A stretch of 64,000 nucleotides of DNA from JALZVT01 sp039029135 (GCA_039029135.1 JBCCGT010000013.1:76405-140404); one strand, 5' to 3'; positions 1-9,472 are shown, counted from the stretch's first letter. Notes: a model not told the origin generated them from the sequence alone. Numbers and translations: made by a program.

Positions 1-91
1 GACTGCCCGAACTCTTCACCCGCAGCGTGTAGCGGGTCGGTGGAATGTCGCGCCACTCCCACACCGTCACCGCGACGTCGACGATCTTCAT
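1..91 (-). CDS. Enolase-superfamily (mandelate racemase/muconate lactonizing type) enzyme, N-terminal fragment
   Basis: Only the first 30 codons lie in the window; the gene runs off the left edge. The translation begins MKIVDVAVTVWEWRDIPP, which resembles the N-terminal capping domain of mandelate racemase/muconate lactonizing enzymes (acid-sugar dehydratases and racemases of the enolase superfamily). The start is well placed: on the minus strand AGAAGGAGA precedes the ATG by a few bases. It lies 61 nt downstream of the SDR gene in the same direction and is probably the distal gene of that operon. Substrate cannot be inferred, because the catalytic barrel is outside the window. This family assignment rests on a short stretch and is moderately sure. 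Confidence 0.6.
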   Translation of the reverse strand, partial: MKIVDVAVTVWEWRDIPPTRYTLRVKSSGS

Positions 92-152
92 GGTCGATCT
101 CCTTCTCTGTCCTTTTGGCGCCCTATGAGCCCATTCTCGGCGGGCTGTCGCC

Positions 153-1112
153 TCAGCCTTTAAACATCGGCCCTTTCAGAATCGCCGACGGCACGGCGGC
201 GCCCGAAAACGCGTCGGCGTTGTCGAGTTCCCCGGCCAACAGGTTGTCGAGCCGCTCCCGGATGATTGTCTGCGCGTCGAACGGGCGATCGTGGTCGACG
301 TAGGGCGGCACGTTGTCGGTCACCACGTAGAACTTGCCCGCCGCGATCAGATCGAACACCTGCCGCGCGTGGTTATCCGGCGTCATCGCATAGGTCATGT
401 CGCTGATCGCGCTCGCCGTCACTTCTTCTGGTTCGATTTCGCCGCGCGCAACGCTGGCGTTTATCTGACTGCTACGGCCCAGCGCAGAGGCGACGATGCA
501 CGGACACAGCACGTGGACGTGTAGCTGCGGGGACTTGCGGGCGAGTTCGAACGACAGCGATTCCGTCAGCGCGACGACCGCGTGCTTGCTCGCCTGATAG
601 GCCGCGCCGCCCCCGTCGCCGCGTACCAGCCCACCCACGCTCGCCGTGGGGCAGACGATGGCGGGCGCGCTGTTGCCTTGCAGCAAGGGCACGAAAGCCT
701 GCAGCGTGTTCACCACCCCGACGACGTTGACCTCGAGCGTGGTGCGCCATTCGCTCGCCGTGCTCTTGAGCACGGTGTGCGGAAAAATGACGCCGGCGTT
801 CGCGAACAGCGCGCCGATTCGGTTGTCGGGAAACGCCGCACCGATCGCCTCGCGCGCGCGTGCGAGATCCTCTGGATCGGTGACGTCGCAGCGCACGCCC
901 AGCGCGCGAACCCCGGGAAACTCGGCGGCGAGTTGCTGCTCGGCGGCCTCGACGAGGCCCGCGTGCAGATCGATGGCGACCACGTGCATGCCCAGTCGGC
1001 CGGCCGCGTGGCGCAGCAGTCCCCAGCCGATACCGTTGTTGCCCGCCCCTGTGACCACCGCGACGGTGTCGCGCAGCTCGTTCAGATCGATTGCGGTCTG
1101 CTGTCTGCTCAT
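153..1112 (-). CDS. Short-chain dehydrogenase/reductase (SDR)
   Basis: NAD(P)-dependent oxidoreductase of the classical SDR fold, cytoplasmic. Visible motifs are the dinucleotide-binding glycine motif TGAGNNGIG near residue 20, the NAG structural motif (FANAG), a Ser in the expected catalytic position (PTASVGG) and the YxxxK active site as AYQASKHA. About 319 residues, somewhat longer than the usual 250, with a C-terminal extension. I place the start at the ATG at 1112, preceded by AAGAGGA, rather than at an upstream GTG in frame. It lies 28 nt downstream of the acyl-CoA carboxylase gene, which suggests it reduces or oxidises a hydroxyacyl or carbonyl intermediate of the same pathway. Exact substrate unknown. 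Confidence 0.85.
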   Translation of the reverse strand: MSRQQTAIDLNELRDTVAVVTGAGNNGIGWGLLRHAAGRLGMHVVAIDLHAGLVEAAEQQLAAEFPGVRALGVRCDVTDPEDLARAREAIGAAFPDNRIGALFANAGVIFPHTVLKSTASEWRTTLEVNVVGVVNTLQAFVPLLQGNSAPAIVCPTASVGGLVRGDGGGAAYQASKHAVVALTESLSFELARKSPQLHVHVLCPCIVASALGRSSQINASVARGEIEPEEVTASAISDMTYAMTPDNHARQVFDLIAAGKFYVVTDNVPPYVDHDRPFDAQTIIRERLDNLLAGELDNADAFSGAAVPSAILKGPMFKG

Positions 1113-1140
1113 GCGTTGGTCCTCTTGCTCCGGTTGTCCG

Positions 1141-4100
1141 CTACCAGGTGTCCACAAACGGGTACTTCTTCTCGGTGCGCGGCTCGACCGGCGGCAGGCG
1201 TTTCAGCGACTGGGCAATCCAGGAGCGGGTTTCCGCCGGATCGATCACGTCGTCCAGGCCACCGCCCGCGCTCGCGTTCACCGCCTTGGCGCTGTCGTAG
1301 GCCCGCTCGACGCGGCGCTCGAATTCGAGCCTGCGTTCCTCCGGGTCGCTGATCGCCTCGAGTTCCTTGCGATAGCCCAGCTTGACCGAGCCTTCGATGT
1401 TCATGCCGGCAAACTCCGCAGTCGGCCACGCCACCGTGAAAAAGCCGACCAGGGCGCTGGCGCCGCACATTGCCTGCACGCCGAGGCCGTAGGCCTTGCG
1501 GACGATGACGCCGAGCAGTGGCGTCGTCAGGTTCGCGCCCGCGTTGAACATGCGCACGCAGTGGCGCACCAGCGCGGTCGCCTCGACCTCCGGGCCGACC
1601 ATCATCCCCGGGCAGTCCATCAGCGACAGCACCGGTATGTCGAAGGCGTCGCACAGTTGAATGAAGCGCGCGCCCTTGTCCGCCCCGTCGGAATCGATGG
1701 CGCCGGCGAGATGGTGCGGGTTGTTGGCGATGACGCCCATCGGCCGACCCTCGACGCGGATAAAGGCGGTGATGACGCCGACGCCAAACGCCCGGCGAAT
1801 CTCCAGCACCGAGTCGACATCAGCGATGGTGTCGATGATCTCCCGCATGTCGTACAGCCGCAGTCGGTTCTCGGGCACGACGTGGCGCAGGGGGCGCTGA
1901 TCGTGTGCTTCCCAGGAATCGGTCGCGCCCTGGAAATAGGACAGGTATTGCTTGGCGACGGCGACCGACTCCGCCTGATCCTTGACGAGAATGTCGACCA
2001 CCCCGTTCGGGACCTGAAAGCTCATCGGCCCGACTTCCTCCGGCGTGTACACCCCCAGACCGCCGCCCTCGATCATGGCCGGTCCGCCCATCGCCACGGT
2101 CGAGCCCTCGGTCGCGATGATGACGTCGCAGCAGGCGAGCAGCGCCGTGTTGCCGGCAAAGCAGCGACCGTTCGTCACCCCGACCAGCGGCACTAGGCCG
2201 GAGAGCTGCGAGAAGGTCGTAAAGGTGTGCGTGTCGAAGGCGACGCCGGGGCCCGTGGAGTCGTCGCCCGGGCGGCCGCCGCCGCCCTCGCCAAACAGCA
2301 CCAGCGGCAGCCGGAAGCGATGCGCCAACTCGAACATGCGGTCCTGCTTGTAGTGATTGCGCGCGCCCTGGGTGCCCGCCAGCACGGTGTAGTCGTAAGC
2401 GACGACCATCGCCCGCGCCGCCTCTTCGCCAAACAGATCCGCGTTGATGGTGCAGGTGCCCGCCACAACCCCGTCGCCCGGCGTCTGTTCGCGCAGCTCC
2501 TCCATCGTTCTGCGCCGATGCTGCCGCGCGACCACGAGCGGCCAGTACTCCTTGAAACTGCCGTCGTCATAGAGCTCGGCCAGGTCTTCGCGAATCATTC
2601 GATAGCCGCGAGCGGTCCGACGCGCCACCGCCTGCTGACGATGTTCGTCGAGCGTGAAGGCGTGACGATCCAGATTCTCCTGCAGGTCCGGCCGAATAAA
2701 GTCCGGATCGATGGCGGTTTCGGTCTGCACGGTGCCGCCGCTGACTTCCACCGCCTCGATGAAGACGACCGGATAGCCCTCGCGAACCACGTCGCCCCGA
2801 TTCATCGTGATCTGCCGCACCACGCCGTCGGTGTCGGCGGCGATGACGTGCTCCATCTTCATGGCTTCGACGATGGCCACGGCCTGGCCGCGCCGGACTT
2901 CGTCGCCCTCGCTGACCTCTATGGCAACCAGGGTCCCCTGTATGGGTGCGGCGAGGCCGATCGTGCCGTCCGGACCAACGGCCTCGGGCGCGGCCGGGCC
3001 GGCGCCCGCTGCGCCGACCTGCGCCTTGACCCGCGCGTCGTGATCGAACAGCGCCAGCGGATCGCTGGTGTCGACCTGGGCGCCCGCGAAACCGGTGGCT
3101 GCAGAAGCGTCCGGGGCCGCGGTTGCGACGAAGCGCTCGGGCGCGGCATCGGGCTGCGCCAGCTCGGCGACGTTGGCGTCGAGCCAGCGCGTGTGCACGC
3201 GACCCGCGACAAAGTCGGGGTGACCGATGATGCGCCGCAGGAACGCCCGGTTGGTGCGCACGCCCTCGATGCGAAACTCCGACAGCGCGCGTATCGCCTT
3301 GGTCGCGGCACCGCCGACGGTCGGCGCGTGGACAATCACCTTCGCGAGCAGCGAGTCGTACAGCGCCGACGTCTGGTAACCGGCATAGCCGAAGCCGTCG
3401 GTGCGCACACCCGGGCCGCTGGGCGCATCGTACGCGGTGAGCGTGCCGGTGCTCGGGCGCACGTTGCCCTGCGCGTCGATGGACTCCATGCACACGCGCG
3501 CCTGAATGGCGTGACCCCGCAGTGGCGGCGGCTCGGCCAGCCCGAGTGCATCGAGCGTGGCGCCGCCGGCGAGACGCATCTGCGCCACGGCCAGATCCAC
3601 TCCCGTCACCGCCTCGGTGACGGTGTGCTCGACCTGCAGGCGCGCGTTGGCCTCGATGAAAACAGAGCGGTCGGGACCGTCCGCGTTTGCATCCACGAGG
3701 AACTCGAAGGTGCCGAGGCTTTCGTAGCCGACGGACTCCGCGAAGCGAACGGCCGCCGCGATGATCTGCTGTCGCAGGTCGTCGTCGAGCTCTATCGCGG
3801 GCGCGACCTCGACGACCTTCTGGTTGCGCCTCTGCGCGCTGCACTCGCGCTCGCCGAGATGCGTCACACCACCGCGACCGTCGCCGATGATCTGCACCTC
3901 GACATGACGTGCGTGAGGCAGAAAGGCCTCGACGTAGAGTTCGGCAACGCCAAAGGAAGCCTGTGCCTCGGACTGGCAGCGTTCGAACGCGGCGTCCAGA
4001 TCGTCGAGGTTTTCGACGGCGCGGGTACCGCGGCCGCCGCCGCCGGCGAGCGCCTTCAGCATAACGCCGCCGCCGTCCTGCGCGACAAAGAACGCCTTGG

Positions 4101-4536
4101 CCTCCTCGAGCGTCACCGCCCGATTGATGCCCGTCGGCACCGGCACGTCCGCGGCCACCGCCGCCGCCCGCGCCGCGGCCTTGTCGCCGAATAGCTGCAG
4201 GTGATCCGGGCGCGGTCCGACGAACGTAATGCCGGCGGCCTCACACGCCTGCGCCAGATCCGCGCGTTCCGACAGAAACCCGTAGCCCGGGTGCAGGGCG
4301 TCACAGCCGCTCGAGCGAGCCGCCGCCACCACCGCGTCCACGTCGAGATAGGCCCTCGCGCCGGAACCATCGATCGGCACCGCCGCGTCGGCAGATTTGA
4401 CATGCAGGCTGGCGGCATCGTCTTCGGCGTAGATGGCGACCGATTCCAATCCGGCGTCGGCCGCGGCGCGGGCCAGTCGAATCGCGATCTCACCGCGATT
4501 CGCAATCAATACCCTAGTGATCCCAACACCACCCAT
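1141..4536 (-). CDS. Single-chain biotin-dependent acyl-CoA carboxylase (BC-BCCP-CT fusion)
   Basis: A 1131-residue multidomain carboxylase. Residues about 1-450 are biotin carboxylase (IANRGEIAIR start, HPGYGFLSE, the glycine-rich ATP loop KALAGGGGRG, EANARLQVEHTVTE). A biotin carrier domain follows, with the biotinylation motif EAMKMEHV and the modified lysine at residue 560. Residues about 640-1131 are both halves of a carboxyltransferase, including the GGG/GRPG and GVITAF stretches. Three activities on one chain match the layout of long-chain acyl-CoA carboxylases of the LCC type; most acetyl- and propionyl-CoA carboxylases split them over subunits. It would carboxylate an acyl-CoA using ATP and bicarbonate. 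The start is the ATG at 4536, just after GGGAGGGG. Downstream of the MaoC pair and upstream of the SDR in one operon. Confidence 0.9.
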   Translation of the reverse strand: MGGVGITRVLIANRGEIAIRLARAAADAGLESVAIYAEDDAASLHVKSADAAVPIDGSGARAYLDVDAVVAAARSSGCDALHPGYGFLSERADLAQACEAAGITFVGPRPDHLQLFGDKAAARAAAVAADVPVPTGINRAVTLEEAKAFFVAQDGGGVMLKALAGGGGRGTRAVENLDDLDAAFERCQSEAQASFGVAELYVEAFLPHARHVEVQIIGDGRGGVTHLGERECSAQRRNQKVVEVAPAIELDDDLRQQIIAAAVRFAESVGYESLGTFEFLVDANADGPDRSVFIEANARLQVEHTVTEAVTGVDLAVAQMRLAGGATLDALGLAEPPPLRGHAIQARVCMESIDAQGNVRPSTGTLTAYDAPSGPGVRTDGFGYAGYQTSALYDSLLAKVIVHAPTVGGAATKAIRALSEFRIEGVRTNRAFLRRIIGHPDFVAGRVHTRWLDANVAELAQPDAAPERFVATAAPDASAATGFAGAQVDTSDPLALFDHDARVKAQVGAAGAGPAAPEAVGPDGTIGLAAPIQGTLVAIEVSEGDEVRRGQAVAIVEAMKMEHVIAADTDGVVRQITMNRGDVVREGYPVVFIEAVEVSGGTVQTETAIDPDFIRPDLQENLDRHAFTLDEHRQQAVARRTARGYRMIREDLAELYDDGSFKEYWPLVVARQHRRRTMEELREQTPGDGVVAGTCTINADLFGEEAARAMVVAYDYTVLAGTQGARNHYKQDRMFELAHRFRLPLVLFGEGGGGRPGDDSTGPGVAFDTHTFTTFSQLSGLVPLVGVTNGRCFAGNTALLACCDVIIATEGSTVAMGGPAMIEGGGLGVYTPEEVGPMSFQVPNGVVDILVKDQAESVAVAKQYLSYFQGATDSWEAHDQRPLRHVVPENRLRLYDMREIIDTIADVDSVLEIRRAFGVGVITAFIRVEGRPMGVIANNPHHLAGAIDSDGADKGARFIQLCDAFDIPVLSLMDCPGMMVGPEVEATALVRHCVRMFNAGANLTTPLLGVIVRKAYGLGVQAMCGASALVGFFTVAWPTAEFAGMNIEGSVKLGYRKELEAISDPEERRLEFERRVERAYDSAKAVNASAGGGLDDVIDPAETRSWIAQSLKRLPPVEPRTEKKYPFVDTW

Positions 4537-4708
4537 GACCCCTCCCAAAGCGCACCGGTGAACCCCTTAGCCTACCCCGTATGGGTGCCAGTGGCTTGCG
4601 GTGTGTCGAGGCAGCATCGCGATGGGCAGAGTGAAGCAGGAGTCAGGGGTAACAGCGGGCAACGCGGCGGATGCGCCGTCCGCGGGTCCCGAGGTACCAA
4701 GAGAGGGT

Positions 4709-5128
4709 TCAGGCGGTCGGCAGGCCCACCAGCGCCGTACCCAGTACGCGCGTCTCGCCGGCCTCGTTGACCAGGGTGAGATCGATCTCGACGCGACCCT
4801 CGTCTTCGTCGATATCGGTCACGACCCCGGCAATCTTGTGCGCCACGTCGACCACCACCGGCGCGCGAAAGATCGTGTCCACATTCTGGATCTCGGCGGC
4901 AGGCGCCCAGCGGTGAATCATGGCGGCGAGGAAGCCCTGGCTCATGATTCCCGGCACCAGGGCACCGGGAAAGCCCTCTTTGCGGGCGTATTCGTGGTCC
5001 GTGAAGCGAGCGCCGAGCCAGCCCGACGCCTCGCAAAAGCGGATCACGTTATCGAGGCTCGTGTCGGGCTCAAAGTCGGGCAGTTCCTCGCCAAACTCGA
5101 CGTCGGCAATGGTGGCTACGTTCGGCAT
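4709..5128 (-). CDS. MaoC-like (hot-dog fold) dehydratase/hydratase subunit
   Basis: A 139-residue single hot-dog domain. The segment with FTDHEYARKEGFPGALVPGIMSQ fits the substrate-side helix and the GALVPG loop of MaoC-type (R)-enoyl-CoA hydratases and 3-hydroxyacyl dehydratases. The canonical Asp/His dyad region reads as TDHEYA, close to the consensus. Two bases separate it from the upstream MaoC_N gene, so the two products probably form a heterodimer, as in HadAB-like and FAS1-like dehydratases. The reaction would be hydration or dehydration of an enoyl/3-hydroxyacyl-CoA. A 172-nt gap separates it from the carboxylase gene downstream, large enough for a second promoter, though none is obvious. 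Confidence 0.8.
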   Translation of the reverse strand: MPNVATIADVEFGEELPDFEPDTSLDNVIRFCEASGWLGARFTDHEYARKEGFPGALVPGIMSQGFLAAMIHRWAPAAEIQNVDTIFRAPVVVDVAHKIAGVVTDIDEDEGRVEIDLTLVNEAGETRVLGTALVGLPTA

Positions 5129-5130
5129 GC

Positions 5131-5589
5131 TTATTGTCCTGTCGCCTTTTCCCGAATCACCACGCTGGTGTCCGCCGTGGCAAGCAGCGTCTCGTCTTGA
5201 TCAAACACCTCCATGCGAACGACGAAAAACACCATGCGACCCGAGCGGCCGGTCTTCGTATAGATGTCGGCGAGATGCGTGCGTCCGGTGAGCGGAACGC
5301 CCGGTCGAATGGGCGCTACCGGCGTTACCGCCTTACCGGCGTCCATACCCAGTCCGGCAATCTTCGGAAAACCATCCGGCATGCGCTGACCCGGCTGTAG
5401 GCTGGTGGCGATCGTCGGCGGCGCCTGAAACTCGGGATTTTCAGGGTCGAGGTAGCGCGCCGCAGTTTCGCCGCAGGCGCGCGCGTAGTCCGCGAGCCGT
5501 TCGGCAGAGAACGCGGGGAACGTCTTCACGTCGTATACCTTGTTCAGATACTCGGCCTGCAAGGCCTCCACGTCCAGCGGCTGACTCAC
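5131..5589 (-). CDS. MaoC N-terminal-like (FAS1-like) dehydratase subunit
   Basis: A 152-residue protein resembling the N-terminal MaoC dehydratase domain (FAS1-like dehydratase): an N-terminal helix with YARACGE, then PEFQAPPTIATSL, a loop around AGLGMDAGKAV, and strands such as LTGRTHLADIYTKTGRSG. These proteins are usually the non-catalytic, substrate-binding partner of the catalytic MaoC subunit, here encoded 2 nt downstream. Its ATG overlaps the stop codon of the PHP gene (ATGA-type overlap), so translation is coupled. I infer a heterodimeric hydratase acting on the same CoA thioester series as the carboxylase. Confidence 0.8.
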   Translation of the reverse strand: MSQPLDVEALQAEYLNKVYDVKTFPAFSAERLADYARACGETAARYLDPENPEFQAPPTIATSLQPGQRMPDGFPKIAGLGMDAGKAVTPVAPIRPGVPLTGRTHLADIYTKTGRSGRMVFFVVRMEVFDQDETLLATADTSVVIREKATGQ

Positions 5590-6224
5590 GCGGCATCCTC
5601 CTTGAAGGTGATCGCCTCGAAGCGGCCGCTTTTAAGGGCAGCGACAAGATCGGTCTCGTTGTCTATGTTGGACTCGAATCGAGTCGCGCAACGACCAATG
5701 TGGCTGACGATGTGGGCATCGCTGCCACCGATGCCAAGATAGTTCTGTTCGCTTGCCAGCGTCTGCGCGATCTCGTCTTCGTTGCCGCGGCTGCCGCCGT
5801 TGTAGATCTCGACGATACGCACGCCTTCCGGCACGCCAATCTCTTCGATGTGGGCGGCCATTCCGACCCGCACGCGACCCGGATGACAGGGCACAGCCAC
5901 CGCGCCGTGGGCTTCGCTGGCGGCGAGCACCTGGGCCAGTGGCAGGTGGATGTTGGCAAAGTCGAACGCTTCGGTGAGCTCCGGCGTGACGCCGAACACC
6001 AGCACGTGGCCGTACTCGGTTTCGACCTCGGCCCCCTTCAGGATGGTCAGCCCGTGCTTGGCCGCCAGCTCGGAGTAGTCCGATTCGAAGTCGAACTGGC
6101 GATGTTCAGTCAACACAAAGCCGTCGATCGGCACTTCGCGCGTGGCGATCCACTGGCAATAGTTCTGTACCTTGGCACGGCCATCATCGGACTTGATGGA
6201 ATGGGCATGCAGATCGAGTATCAC
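5586..6224 (-). CDS. PHP-domain phosphoesterase
   Basis: A 212-residue protein of the polymerase and histidinol phosphatase (PHP) family: metal-dependent phosphoester hydrolases. The N-terminus carries the metal motif DLHAHSIKSDD, followed by TEHRQFDF, a central CHPGRVR and the C-terminal GSDAHI, the residues that normally bind a two- or three-metal centre. I choose the GTG at 6224, because TAGGAGG sits 4 nt upstream; longer readings extending to 6416 are out of character for the family. First gene of the carboxylase operon and coupled to the MaoC_N gene by a 4-nt overlap. The physiological substrate and its relation to acyl-CoA chemistry are unknown. Confidence 0.8.
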   Translation of the reverse strand: MILDLHAHSIKSDDGRAKVQNYCQWIATREVPIDGFVLTEHRQFDFESDYSELAAKHGLTILKGAEVETEYGHVLVFGVTPELTEAFDFANIHLPLAQVLAASEAHGAVAVPCHPGRVRVGMAAHIEEIGVPEGVRIVEIYNGGSRGNEDEIAQTLASEQNYLGIGGSDAHIVSHIGRCATRFESNIDNETDLVAALKSGRFEAITFKEDAA

Positions 6225-6388
6225 GGTGCCTCCTAGCGGCCTAAGAGTGAGTTGCGGCTTCGCAACGGAAAAGCATACCGCGCGAGACGCCCGGGCAGAA
6301 CCGTCTGCGCGCAGGGGTTTGTAAGCCGAGCCACTACGAAAGATATCCATGAGGCAGCCGGGCGCCGTGAAGCGGTACAGTAGCCCGC

Positions 6389-6778
6389 ATGGACGACAGC
6401 ACCCGACACCCGCCACACGGGGCAGCCGCCGCTCCCGGGGGGGTGCGAGTCACGCTCATCGAGCCGGACGGCCGGCGCCGTTACTGCGTCGGCTACCCGG
6501 GGCAGAGCCTGATGGACGTCGCGCTGGTCGAGGGCGTGGAAGGCATTCTGGGCCAGTGCGGAGGCGCCATGAACTGTGCCACCTGCTTGTGCGCGTTGCC
6601 GCCCTATTGGCTAGAGCGCCTGCCGCAGCCGCATCCGGACGAGCGGGAGTTGCTCAGCTACGTCGACCAGGCAGGTCCCCGGTCTCGGCTGGGCTGCCAG
6701 GTGCTGCTGCGCAGGACCCTCGACGGGCTCGTCGCCCGCGTCACGCCCAGCACGCCGGCGAGCGGGCTGCGCGACTGA
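6389..6778 (+). CDS. [2Fe-2S] ferredoxin
   Basis: A 129-residue plant/adrenodoxin-type ferredoxin. The cluster ligands are visible as C-x5-C-x2-C in GQCGGAMNCATC, with the fourth Cys in LGCQVLL near the C-terminus. The spacing matches vertebrate adrenodoxin-like and putidaredoxin-like ferredoxins that pass electrons to cytochromes P450 or Rieske oxygenases. The N-terminal 20 residues are low in complexity and may not be structured. No reductase or P450 gene lies next to it, so the electron partner is unknown; several oxygenases in this window are flavin- or 2-oxoglutarate-dependent and would not obviously need it. Divergent from the PHP operon. Confidence 0.85.
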   Translation: MDDSTRHPPHGAAAAPGGVRVTLIEPDGRRRYCVGYPGQSLMDVALVEGVEGILGQCGGAMNCATCLCALPPYWLERLPQPHPDERELLSYVDQAGPRSRLGCQVLLRRTLDGLVARVTPSTPASGLRD

Positions 6779-7066
6779 AGTGGGACGCAGCACCAGCGGT
6801 ATCCGCCAACCGGCCGACAATTACAAATTCCTCCTTTGCCACTGACATAACGGCTCTATAAGCTTGCCGCCCGCGCTGGCTGAACACTCGCTTGCCCGGT
6901 CAACTATCCGCCCCTTGGCCTGAGCCCGCCAAGCCGCCCATCGGCCCAAAAGGCCAGACGGGGCAATCGGCAACGGAGAACTGTCATCAGCGCGCTGCGC
7001 CAACCGCACCTCGACCGCTCTTTCGTTCGGCGTCTCGCCGCGAGGCCCGCGCGCGCGCGGCGCGGA

Positions 7067-9472
7067 ATGATCGCGGTCGTCGCCGCACTCTGCGCGTTCG
7101 TCGCCACGGCGAGCGTGGCAGCGGTGCCCGGCGCGACGCTGGTCGTGCCCACCGAGGACGGCACGAGCCTGACGCTGGACTACCGCGCCAATCCGCAGAT
7201 CAAGCTGGACGGCATTCTCGACGAGCCCGCTTGGCAGGGCATCGATGCGATCGAGAATTTCGTCTCGGTCGAACCCGACACGCTCGAACCGGGCACGCTG
7301 CCGACCCGCATGCTGATGTTCTACAACGAACGCGGCTTCTATCTCGGCGCCGAGCTGACCCAGGATCCGGCGACGCTGCTGCAGCGGCTGTCCGGTCGCG
7401 ATCAGGGCGGTCTGAATCGAGACTACGTGAGCCTGATTCTGGATACGTCCGGCGAGGCGCGCTACGGCTTCTGGTTTCAGGTCAGTCTAGGGGACAGCGT
7501 CTCGGACGGCACGATCCTGCCGGAGCAGCAGTTCAGCGCGAACTGGGACGGCGCCTGGCAGCGCTCGAGTCGCCGCACCGACACCGGCTGGGCGGCAGAG
7601 GTGTTCATCCCCTGGTCGCTGGTCAACATGCCCAAGGCGACCGGCAAACGCACGCTGGCCGTGGCGCTGGCGCGCCGCGTAGCGCACCTGAACGAGCGCT
7701 GGTCCTGGCCCGCGCTGGCGTTCACGCAGCCGCGCTACTTCTCGCGGTTCCAGAAGATCGAGGTCGAGAACGTGTCGCCTCGCCAGCAGTGGGCCGTCTT
7801 TCCCTACGCCGCCAGCACGATCGATCAGTTCGACGACACGACGAGTCACAAGGCCGGCTTCGAAGCCTTCTGGCGGCCGTCGACCAACTTCCAGGCCACT
7901 ACCACGATCAATCCGGACTTCGGCACCGTCGAGGCCGACGATGTGATCGTCAACTTCTCGGCCAACGAGGTGTTCCTGCCGGAGCGCCGGCTGTTCTTCG
8001 TCGAGGGGCAGGAGATCTTCAATACCTCGCCGCGCTCCGACGGACAGAACAATCGCAACCCGGTGACGCTGGTCAATACCCGACGCATCGGCGGTCGGCC
8101 TGTCGGCCCCGACGTGCCGAGCGACGCTTCGCTCGACGCCGGCGAGGCCAATCAGCTCACCGAGCTGCTCGGCGCGTTCAAGACCACAGGGCAGATCGGC
8201 GGTCTGCGCTTCGGCGTGCTCGGCGCGTTCGAGAACGAGACTAAGTTCGACGCGACCACCGACGCCGGCGAGTCGATCAATCTGCACCAGGACGGCAGCG
8301 ACTACGCCGCCGTGCGCGCGCTGTACGAGATCGACCGGGCAGGCGCTTACGCCGCCGCGGGCTGGCTCACCACCGCGGTGCTGCATCCGACGCGCGACGC
8401 CTACGTGCACGCGCTGGATCTGCATCACAAGAGCGCGAATCGCAAGCTGTCCACAGACGTGCAGCTAATCGCCTCGGACATCACGGACGAGCGCAACGGC
8501 TTCGGCGCGTTTACCGACCTCAACTGGAATCAGCGCCAGGGCCTCAATCACTCGCTGCAGCTCGAGTACTTCGACGAACACCTCGACATCAACGACCTGG
8601 GCTTTCAGCGGCGCGTCGATACCTACGGCGTGCGCTATTCGTTTCGACACACCAAGTCGGACGTGAGCTGGCTGCAGAACATGATCACCCGCGGCTTCAT
8701 GGGCGGCGGCTGGAACACGGCAGGCGAGCGCGTTCTCGCTGGCTTTAATCTGCGCCAGGAACTGGTGTTCAAGAGTCTGAACCGTATCCAGTACGGGATC
8801 GGCTACAGCCCGGCCCGGTACGACGACCGCAACAGCTTCGACAACGGCAGTTTTCGCATCGACGGACGGCTCGACTGGGGCCTCGGGTTCAGCACCGACA
8901 ACACCCGCCGCATCTCACTGAACGCGCGGGTCAACTACGACGACGGCGACATCGGCGGCCGCCGGTATACCTATAACACCGGCCTGACCTGGCGCGTGTC
9001 CAATCGCCTGACCGCAGAAGCGTCGCTGCGGCATCGAGATCGCAGCGCGTGGCTGCTACACGACGAGGACACCGACTTTGTGCGCTATCGATCGACCAAC
9101 TGGTCGCCGCGCCTCAATCTCGATTTCTTCCCGACCGCGCGGCAACAGTTTCGCTTGGCAATGCAGTGGGTCGCAATCGACGCGCGCGAACGCGATTTCT
9201 TCAGCATCGCACAGGACGGCAGCGGCCGGCTGCTGGAACGCACCAAGGCGGCCGACGCGCCCAGCGACGACTTCACGGTATCGCGCATCAACTTTCAGGT
9301 GCGCTATCGCTGGGAAATCGCGCCATTGTCAGATCTGTTCGTGGTGTATACGCGCAACGCCTCGCTGCCCAGCGCGCCGGGCTCTAACTTCGGCGACCTG
9401 TTCAGCGACGGCTTCGACGCGACGACCGCAGAGCAGCTCGTTGTGAAGCTACGCTATCGCCTGGGGAGCTGA
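7067..9472 (+). CDS. DUF5916 protein: carbohydrate-binding-like N-domain plus outer-membrane beta-barrel-like C-domain
   Basis: An 801-residue exported protein. The N-terminus has a hydrophobic signal segment ending near ASVAAVPG. Residues about 35-230 show the pattern of the DUF5916-associated CBM9-like domain (KLDGILDEPAWQ, then DYVSLILDTSG and AEVFIPWSLV). The rest is DUF5916: the family stretches INPDFGTVEAD and FLPERRLFFVEGQE, followed by alternating aromatic strands typical of an outer-membrane barrel that ends in a short C-terminal strand. Function is not established; family members are common in marine gammaproteobacteria and Bacteroidetes and may bind saccharides. The start is uncertain: no good ribosome site precedes 7067, and an open, Arg-rich stretch continues upstream without an ATG. 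Confidence 0.8.
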   Translation: MIAVVAALCAFVATASVAAVPGATLVVPTEDGTSLTLDYRANPQIKLDGILDEPAWQGIDAIENFVSVEPDTLEPGTLPTRMLMFYNERGFYLGAELTQDPATLLQRLSGRDQGGLNRDYVSLILDTSGEARYGFWFQVSLGDSVSDGTILPEQQFSANWDGAWQRSSRRTDTGWAAEVFIPWSLVNMPKATGKRTLAVALARRVAHLNERWSWPALAFTQPRYFSRFQKIEVENVSPRQQWAVFPYAASTIDQFDDTTSHKAGFEAFWRPSTNFQATTTINPDFGTVEADDVIVNFSANEVFLPERRLFFVEGQEIFNTSPRSDGQNNRNPVTLVNTRRIGGRPVGPDVPSDASLDAGEANQLTELLGAFKTTGQIGGLRFGVLGAFENETKFDATTDAGESINLHQDGSDYAAVRALYEIDRAGAYAAAGWLTTAVLHPTRDAYVHALDLHHKSANRKLSTDVQLIASDITDERNGFGAFTDLNWNQRQGLNHSLQLEYFDEHLDINDLGFQRRVDTYGVRYSFRHTKSDVSWLQNMITRGFMGGGWNTAGERVLAGFNLRQELVFKSLNRIQYGIGYSPARYDDRNSFDNGSFRIDGRLDWGLGFSTDNTRRISLNARVNYDDGDIGGRRYTYNTGLTWRVSNRLTAEASLRHRDRSAWLLHDEDTDFVRYRSTNWSPRLNLDFFPTARQQFRLAMQWVAIDARERDFFSIAQDGSGRLLERTKAADAPSDDFTVSRINFQVRYRWEIAPLSDLFVVYTRNASLPSAPGSNFGDLFSDGFDATTAEQLVVKLRYRLGS

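Noticed and set aside
40..303. Plus-strand ORF of 87 codons at the left edge
   Set aside because: It is antisense to the enolase-superfamily and SDR genes, whose family motifs and ribosome sites lie on the minus strand.
2227..4194. Long plus-strand ORF of 655 codons
   Set aside because: It is the antisense shadow of the carboxylase gene in high-G+C DNA; no domain motif is visible and the opposite frame has complete BC, BCCP and CT signatures.
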